Source of the DNA: Daucus carota subsp. sativus
Taxonomy: Eukaryota; Streptophyta; Magnoliopsida; Apiales; Apiaceae
DNA: 64,000 nt
Assembly: GCF_001625215.2 (NCBI RefSeq)
Contig: NC_030381.2
Span: 3,931,131 to 3,995,130, forward strand
Reading direction: 5' to 3'
The notes beneath the pieces are model-generated. The model was given only the letters and a program-made list of their open reading frames with translations, ran no database searches and was not told the DNA's origin. Below are positions 58,749-64,000 of the stretch, piece by piece (position 1 is the first letter of the stretch; every line of letters begins with the position of its first letter). The position numbers and the translations under genes are program-made.

Positions 58749-59085
58749 TACTACTTTTCCAACAAAAGTACACCCTGTGTAATTCTCCAACAAAAATCTC
58801 ATCCTCAGCATTCCCATGATATCTATACAAATGATTGGCAGCCACTGATAATCTGATATATTTACAAGGAATCAGAAAACAGAAAATTCAATAAATTTAT
58901 ATTCCAACACAATCTGCAGTATTACAGCTTTTTCTTGAGACAATATTAACAGGGACAAAAAGAATGGCAAACCATATAATGAACAAATTAAAGAACCCTA
59001 ATCTTATATACACTCCATAAAACTCACAAATTAATTTCCGAAAAGAGATTTTTCAAAGCAGTGGAAGGTCTTTGATTGGCTTGAA

Positions 59086-61005
59086 TCAATGCCTTGCATT
59101 TCTAGACTGGTACAGCTCCAATTTACTATTCGCTTCTTCCAACAATGTAGCCACCGCTTCATGCTGCAAGAATGGCTGCTTCGACGCCCAAACAAGCACG
59201 GTGAGCACCTCGGCTTGAGCAAGTTCTTCGCTATCTGGTACATGAAGCGCAATGTAGCACAAGAGACTCACAGCTGAAGCCTGAACAATTTGTTCCCCAA
59301 AATACACGAGCTGGACCAGATGCTTTGCCCCTCCAGCACTGATTATTGCTTTACAGTGATTGATATGGAGATAGTTGTCAGTACAAGCAAACTTCGTCAG
59401 AGCAATGGAGGCGGCTTTAGTAATCTCAGCTTCTCCGTCATCAAGTAACTTTACTAATGGACCTATCATCCGTGTCTCTGTTGCTTTGAAAGTCCTAGCC
59501 AAATTTCCAATTGCATTAATACAGGGAACAAGCAAATCAGAATCCGCTTTCTTGATGATCACGTATAATTGATCAACAACTGCTTTACAAGCCGGGGTAT
59601 TAGGCTTAAACGCTGATCTTCTCAAATCAGAATCCGTCTCTGCTACTGCTGTGATCTCCATCAACGCCATGGCAGAATTATACTTAACATCTTCCGGTCC
59701 TTTCTCTAACAACACCGCAAAACACAAAAGCGCTCTAGACTCAGTAATACTACGACAAATAGATGAATTTCCCTTGGCCAGTTGCCAAAGGGCGCGTGCT
59801 GCCATTTTCTTCATATAAGCCTTTGTAACATGATCTTCCATTTCCCTCCCCTTAATACTCGCGCCACCTAACAAAACATTCTGCTGATGCTGCAAATGAT
59901 GATGATTCGTCACATTACTATTCTTAGGCTTACTCTGAAAATTAATAGCCATCGTATTGGTGACAACACTATGCATCTGATTAGGATGCTTATTCCCCGC
60001 GGGATGCCTAACCAAACCATTCTTCTCATCATCATAATCAACAGGCTTATTACCACCAACACTCTTCTCATTACTCTTACTAGCCAAAACAACCGCAGCA
60101 GCATGAATGGAATTAGTCTTGTTACTTGTAATCGCGTATTTACTATGCTCCTGAACCGTCTCAAACGCCAAATGACCAACAAGCAACCGAATTATGTTAT
60201 GCTGAGCAAACAAATCCTGACATTTCGGATGATGCTCAACTAACTCCGAAACAGCCCAAGCCACAACAGCTTGAACCTTCATAGGAGCATCCTTGAGTAT
60301 TTTCGCGAAAACTGAACACACGCCTGCGTGAATCATATACTCCACGCTCTCGTGATCGCGGCCTAATAGCCCGATCGCCATCGCAGCATTTTCTTGTCCC
60401 TCGAGCTTCCCTTCTTTAAGTAATTTCAACAAAGGCACCACGCCGCCTTCTTCGATAATGAGCTTGCCGTATCGGTCATTATCTCGGGCCAGCGATACGA
60501 GTGAGGCCGCCGCATCAGAGCGATCATCCAAGGTGCCGCTGTACAAATTCGCGATCTGCTCCCAGATTAAACAGAGTATCGGCTCGTTGGCCGCGATGGG
60601 CGGCAGGCCGAGATACTCGTCATCCCGACTCGAGGCGGAGACGCGTAGCAGCCACGACACGTCGCCTATCGAGTTTTCGAGCTGGTTCCCCATCTTGCGG
60701 AACGCGGCGGCGGGGATGATGGTGAACACGCGCTTGATCACTCCGTTGGCGCGGCATTTCTGGATGATCGCGAGGGCTTTTTCGAGGACTTGCTCGGTGT
60801 CGTCGATGATGCGGCGCGTGGGGCGCTCGTAGAGGTCGTTGCTTGCGCGGGCGGCTTGGCGGAGGAGGGCGGCGAGTTTTTCGGTCTTGGATTTGAGCTC
60901 GGAGCAGTCTTGACGGAAGTAGGAAGTGGAGTCGTCGGAGAGTTTGATGATTTGGTCGGCGAGTTGGATGGGTTTAGCCAGAATTTCTTTCACAATTCCA
61001 GCCAT
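59086..61005 (-). CDS. ARO: ARMADILLO REPEAT ONLY (ARO) protein
   Basis: A single exon of 639 codons from the ATG at 61005 (MAGIVKEILAKPIQLADQII). An in-frame ATG five codons upstream exists, but the family starts at MAxIVK. The N-terminal ~150 residues form the conserved helical region of AROs (KTEKLAALLRQAARAS, RRIIDDTEQVLEKALAI, FRKMGNQLENSIGDVSWLL). Armadillo repeats follow in two blocks around a low-complexity linker (~290-380). They include EEGGVVPLLKLLKEG, GQENAAMAIGLLGRD and, late, ISAGGAKHLVQLVYFGEQ. Arabidopsis AROs act in polar cell growth (pollen tubes, root hairs, trichomes), at the cell periphery with ROP-GAPs and the actin system. The 5' third is markedly GC-richer than the rest. 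No break; length matches the family. Confidence 0.95.
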   Translation of the reverse strand: MAGIVKEILAKPIQLADQIIKLSDDSTSYFRQDCSELKSKTEKLAALLRQAARASNDLYERPTRRIIDDTEQVLEKALAIIQKCRANGVIKRVFTIIPAAAFRKMGNQLENSIGDVSWLLRVSASSRDDEYLGLPPIAANEPILCLIWEQIANLYSGTLDDRSDAAASLVSLARDNDRYGKLIIEEGGVVPLLKLLKEGKLEGQENAAMAIGLLGRDHESVEYMIHAGVCSVFAKILKDAPMKVQAVVAWAVSELVEHHPKCQDLFAQHNIIRLLVGHLAFETVQEHSKYAITSNKTNSIHAAAVVLASKSNEKSVGGNKPVDYDDEKNGLVRHPAGNKHPNQMHSVVTNTMAINFQSKPKNSNVTNHHHLQHQQNVLLGGASIKGREMEDHVTKAYMKKMAARALWQLAKGNSSICRSITESRALLCFAVLLEKGPEDVKYNSAMALMEITAVAETDSDLRRSAFKPNTPACKAVVDQLYVIIKKADSDLLVPCINAIGNLARTFKATETRMIGPLVKLLDDGEAEITKAASIALTKFACTDNYLHINHCKAIISAGGAKHLVQLVYFGEQIVQASAVSLLCYIALHVPDSEELAQAEVLTVLVWASKQPFLQHEAVATLLEEANSKLELYQSRNARH

Positions 61006-61064
61006 GATGCTGAAGAACAAGTCAAAGGTGTTTGATATTTTGAATTTATTTTTGTGAGACTGAG

Positions 61065-61073
61065 TATATATAC
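61065..61073 (-). promoter_or_regulatory. TATA-like box of the ARO gene
   Basis: GTATATATA on the - strand, about 60 bp upstream of the start codon. A short leader would follow. Assignment rests on position and sequence only. Confidence 0.4.
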
Positions 61074-61097
61074 AGAGAGAGGGGCTCTGTTGGGACG

Positions 61098-61150
61098 ACC
61101 AAGGTTTGTAATTCTGAACAAAATAATATCTTATGTTTCAGTCTGCAATA
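61098..61150 (+). repeat. Diverged copy of the MATH exon 1/intron 1 junction
   Basis: ACCAAGGTTTGTAATTCT, then AACAA, then CTTATGTTTCAGTCTGCAA, matches 63943-64000 (ACCAAGGTTTGTTATTCT...CCTATGTTTCAGTCTGCAA). The right copy lies across the splice donor of the fourth MATH gene. This one has no exon upstream that I recognise. Confidence 0.6.
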
Positions 61151-61201
61151 ATTTTTAGAATTTTTGTACGAGAAAAAAAAAAGAGAAATTTATCAAAAAT
61201 A

Positions 61202-61451
61202 CTCCCTCCGTTTCAAATTACATATCCATTCTAAAAAAATTACACAATTTAAGTAAAGTGGTTGTTTCCAAATCAATTGCATTAAATGACCATAACATGT
61301 GGTATGAGGTTGATCTAAGAAATATAAATAAGAGATATGTGGAGTAGGAATAACTTTGGAAATATGATTTTGTATTGAAAGTTGAAGTGGATAACTAATT
61401 TGAAACAATTTTTTTTTTCAAAAGTGGACATGTAAATTGAAACGGAGGGTG
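61202..61451. mobile_element. Stowaway-like MITE upstream of ARO
   Basis: 250 bp flanked by TA (61200-61201, 61452-61453). Ends CTCCCTCCGTTTCAAATTA and AAATTGAAACGGAGGGTG. Same family as 11030-11271, with shared inner sequence (AATATAAATAAGAGATATGT, AAAGTGGACATGTAAATTG). It lies about 200 bp upstream of the ARO start codon. Confidence 0.85.
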
Positions 61452-62379
61452 TACTACTTTTTCTATAAAAAAAAATTGCGATTTTACTATTTTATGGAAA
61501 AAAAATGATAAAGTACTAATTTTTTAGAAAATATTTGCAAAAATAAGGTTTACAACCATATACAACAAAATGCAATTTCAGTTAATTGGCCACGTAAGAT
61601 TTGCAAATAGGATTGCATCTCGCTGCAAGTATGGTTGCATGTGATTGTAACGGGTTGCATATATTATTTTTACAAATATTTTCAAAAGTTTGGTATTTTG
61701 TAAAATATTTAAAAAAGATGTAGTATTTTTTCAAAAAAAAATTTGAACTCGGGTATTTACGAGAAAACCCCAAAAAATATATTCATGCGGTGAATGCATC
61801 TTCCCTCCGTCTTACTCATTTTTATAATATATTTCTACTCTTAGACATGCACTTTAATATTTTTATAAAAATAGTACTATAATCTTTTTCTCAAGTTTTT
61901 TTAATAAAAATTTAAATATAAAATTTTTATTCAGAAAAATATTTGAAATAAATTATAAAATTATACTTCACAAGATCATTAAAATACGATGTACATGATG
62001 TGTCCCCATCCGTCAATATATATAATTATGGAAGACCGTCTAATTATCGCCTTCAACTTTAATTGGATTTATAACTGACATTATCTGGCTCAACTTAAAC
62101 TTACATTTATAATAACTTATTGTGATAAGTGTCTAGATTATATTGTCTGTTTTGATAATTTTATATTACACGTAATTTATGATTAAAATATAATAATAAA
62201 ATAAATTTGATATATTAGTTATTTGAGTAATGAAATTAAAATATATTATAAAAAAATTATATAAAAAGATAAGTTAGTTTAAATTTATGCATCTTAATAT
62301 TAATATTAATATTAATATGAAAAAGGCCATGGGCTAAGGTATATTAATATATATCACACACTATATTATTTATTGTGCA

Positions 62380-62508
62380 CTAAGCCGGGGGTCTTCACGC
62401 AAATAGCCTCTCTGCTTTAAGGGCAGAGGCAAGGCTGCGTACATCTTACCCTCCTCAGACCTGCTCTAAGCGAGATATACTGAGTATGTTTGGTTTGGTT
62501 TGGTATAA
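62380..62508 (+). mobile_element. Au-like SINE, 3' part
   Basis: AGCCGGGGGTCTTCACGC, GCCTCTCTGCTTTAAGGGCA, GGCTGCGTACATCTTACCCT, CTCAGACCTGCTC and ATACTGAGTATGTTTGG follow the order of the plant Au SINE body and tail. The 5' tRNA-like promoter boxes are not clear. The tail is TTTGG-repeated rather than poly-A, as in Au elements. Confidence 0.65.
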
Positions 62509-62563
62509 TTTAGTCTAAGCGAGATATACTGAGTATGTTTGGTTTGGTTTGGTATAATTTAGT
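62466..62563. repeat. 49-bp perfect tandem duplication of the SINE tail
   Basis: CTAAGCGAGATATACTGAGT through GGTATAATTTAGT occurs at 62466 and at 62515, identical by eye. Confidence 0.85.
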
Positions 62564-63008
62564 TTAAATTTATACATCTTATTGGTTTTTGAATTTAAAT
62601 CGGTTTCTATTTTATTTTTAACGGTAAGTCTGGCTCTGTTTTGTTACATGAAATATTAATCAAAGCCCCAACAACTAAGCCCACCAAACCGGCTCAAGAT
62701 CTCTAAAAGAGTAGCCTGCCATTGACAGTCTGTTTAGAGAAATGTTTTTCCTGAAAACATGAAAAGTAATTTTTTTGAAAAATATGGAAAGACCTGATTT
62801 TTCTAAAAATAATTTTTCAATTGAAAACTGATGTTCAGAAAATCTACAGTATGACAGAAAAGAGCTAGAGGAGCCCTTTTAGCCGGAAAAACTCGCTAAA
62901 CACTTCTTTTAACAAAAAAAATTAGCCGTTACTCCTCCATCTCAAAATGCGTTTTCCATTTTGATAGATCAAATTAAATATATTTCGATTAAAATTTATA
63001 TATATTTT

Positions 63009-63226
63009 CTCTCGTCCATTTTAAGTTGATTGACTTTTTACGCGTAATTTTAAGTGATTTGATCATGTAACAAATATTAACATTTTTATATTTTTTTGAG
63101 AAAAATATAACATAAATATTTTTATTCAGAAAAATATAAATTTAAAAATAAAATTTTTAGACATGTAGTCAAAACTCCAACATATACACGTAAAAAGTCA
63201 AACTACCTATACTATGGACCAGAGAG
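63009..63226. mobile_element. Probable Stowaway-like MITE, diverged
   Basis: Left end CTCTCGTCCATTTTAAGT and right end ACTATGGACCAGAGAG are an imperfect pair, with the inner pair TGACTTTTTACGCGTA / TACACGTAAAAAGTCA. A TA follows on the right only. The rest of 61454-63895 is AT-rich DNA without a recognised gene. Confidence 0.5.
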
Positions 63227-63895
63227 TATTATATAATTGGGAAAAAGATATATTATTGAAAAGAGTTTTTAGTTTATTTTAAAATATACTTTTTTATTTT
63301 TGTAAATAATAAATAAATATTTTGTAATATTTAATCAAAAATTAATTAGTTTGACTTCTTCTAGACCTAGACATTTAAATTGGGAACGACGGAGTCCAAT
63401 TTCATGTACCATAATCGGATAGTCCTAGTTGGTTCAGACCAAAAACTAATACTCCTATGTCACTTTTGACTTGGATACGTATATTCAGGTGGGTTGACCG
63501 GATAGCAATTATTATTTTTTATTGATTTTTTTGTTAATTAAAATTTTGATTGCAAATTTTTATTTATAAAAAAATAAAAAAATAATATATTTAACTATCC
63601 GATCAAAACAAAACAAGTGTGTGTCAAATGTCAAATGTCACATGTCACTTAATAAAAAACAGATGGAGCAGCAGTCCTAGTTGATTACTGATTGTTCTTT
63701 TCTTCATTTTCGAAAAACAAAAATTCAAATCATGGGAACTGAAGGGTCGACAACAATCAATGAGGATGATCTAGAAGAGGAAATGTGCATGAATACAAGA
63801 GAATACTTATCAGTATGTGATTTATTACAGTGTATATATAGCGTCAACATAGATTTTTAGAGAATAGAATAGAGACTGACATCTGAGCAAAAGAA

Positions 63896-63947
63896 ATGCA
63901 AGAGTCAAGAGCCTCCAATCCTTCACCTGAGTCTACCATCAACCAAG
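63896..63947 (+). CDS. Exon 1 of a fourth double-MATH gene (partial)
   Basis: ATG at 63896, 52 nt, then an AAG-GTTTG donor in phase 1. The peptide MQESRASNPSPESTINQG has the same length, phase and ending (NQG or similar) as exon 1 of genes A, B and C. The next exon, which would start the first MATH domain, lies beyond the right edge. It is on the opposite strand to the other three. An upstream open stretch at 63733-63810 (MGTEGSTTINEDDLEEE) could be part of a neighbouring leader or an unrelated frame. Confidence 0.6.
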
Positions 63948-64000
63948 GTTTGTTATTCTTAACAATATATTAATATTATCCTATGTTTCAGTCTGCAAAT

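Noticed and set aside
60458-61035. Open frames antisense to the 5' third of ARO
   Set aside because: This part of ARO is GC-rich, which leaves long chance frames on the other strand. The ARO frame explains the sequence.
62380-62508. tRNA or other small RNA gene
   Set aside because: The order of blocks and the TTTGG tail fit an Au-like SINE. No cloverleaf or promoter boxes are readable, and I found no tRNA gene in the window.

Overview
The window is nuclear DNA of a flowering plant, almost certainly a eudicot. It has AT-rich intergenic DNA, intron-rich genes with GT-AG junctions, plant-specific gene families (Alfin-like PHD, RWP-RK, ARMADILLO REPEAT ONLY, ACD6-like ankyrin, double-MATH proteins) and plant-type Copia, hAT, Stowaway, Helitron and SINE elements. 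I cannot name the species.

Layout. 1-2041: the 5' part of an ACD6-like ankyrin-repeat gene (- strand) that runs off the left edge. 2116-2760: foldback MITE-like sequence and a tandem repeat. 3391-9199: an old-looking Copia relic between two identical 407-bp LTRs. 10273-29733: a tandem cluster of three double-MATH (TRAF-like) genes on the - strand with the same six-exon plan, plus two relics. The first gene (A) is split in exon 2 by a young Copia array with three LTRs and two internal regions (12141-21851). Genes B and C look intact. 30172-43108: one Alfin-like PHD-finger gene (+) with a 9.1-kb intron that holds an 8-kb hAT element with an open transposase, itself carrying a nested solo LTR. 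43635-45566: an RWP-RK gene (-), convergent with the Alfin-like gene. 45899-50578: a plastid-type omega-amidase gene (+, ten exons), divergent from the RWP-RK gene across a 332-bp shared promoter. 51606-57406: one small predicted plastid membrane protein, unrecognised coding remnants, coiled-coil exons like an armadillo-kinesin, an arginine/serine-rich exon and a Helitron-type 3' end. 59086-61005: an intact single-exon ARO gene (-). 61006-64000: intergenic DNA with MITEs and an Au-like SINE, then exon 1 of a fourth double-MATH gene (+) cut by the right edge.

The genes do not form a pathway. The clear biology is a double-MATH family expanding by local duplication, one member of which was very recently broken by a Copia array, and several host introns that hold transposons. 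The points most worth checking are a 110-bp tandem duplication in the RWP-RK gene that may have created a new intron, the shared-LTR Copia array inside a MATH exon, the hAT element and its small relative with the same ends, and the apparent lack of an ATG in the Alfin-like gene. Exon limits given here were read by eye from splice sites and checked by summing reading-frame lengths.
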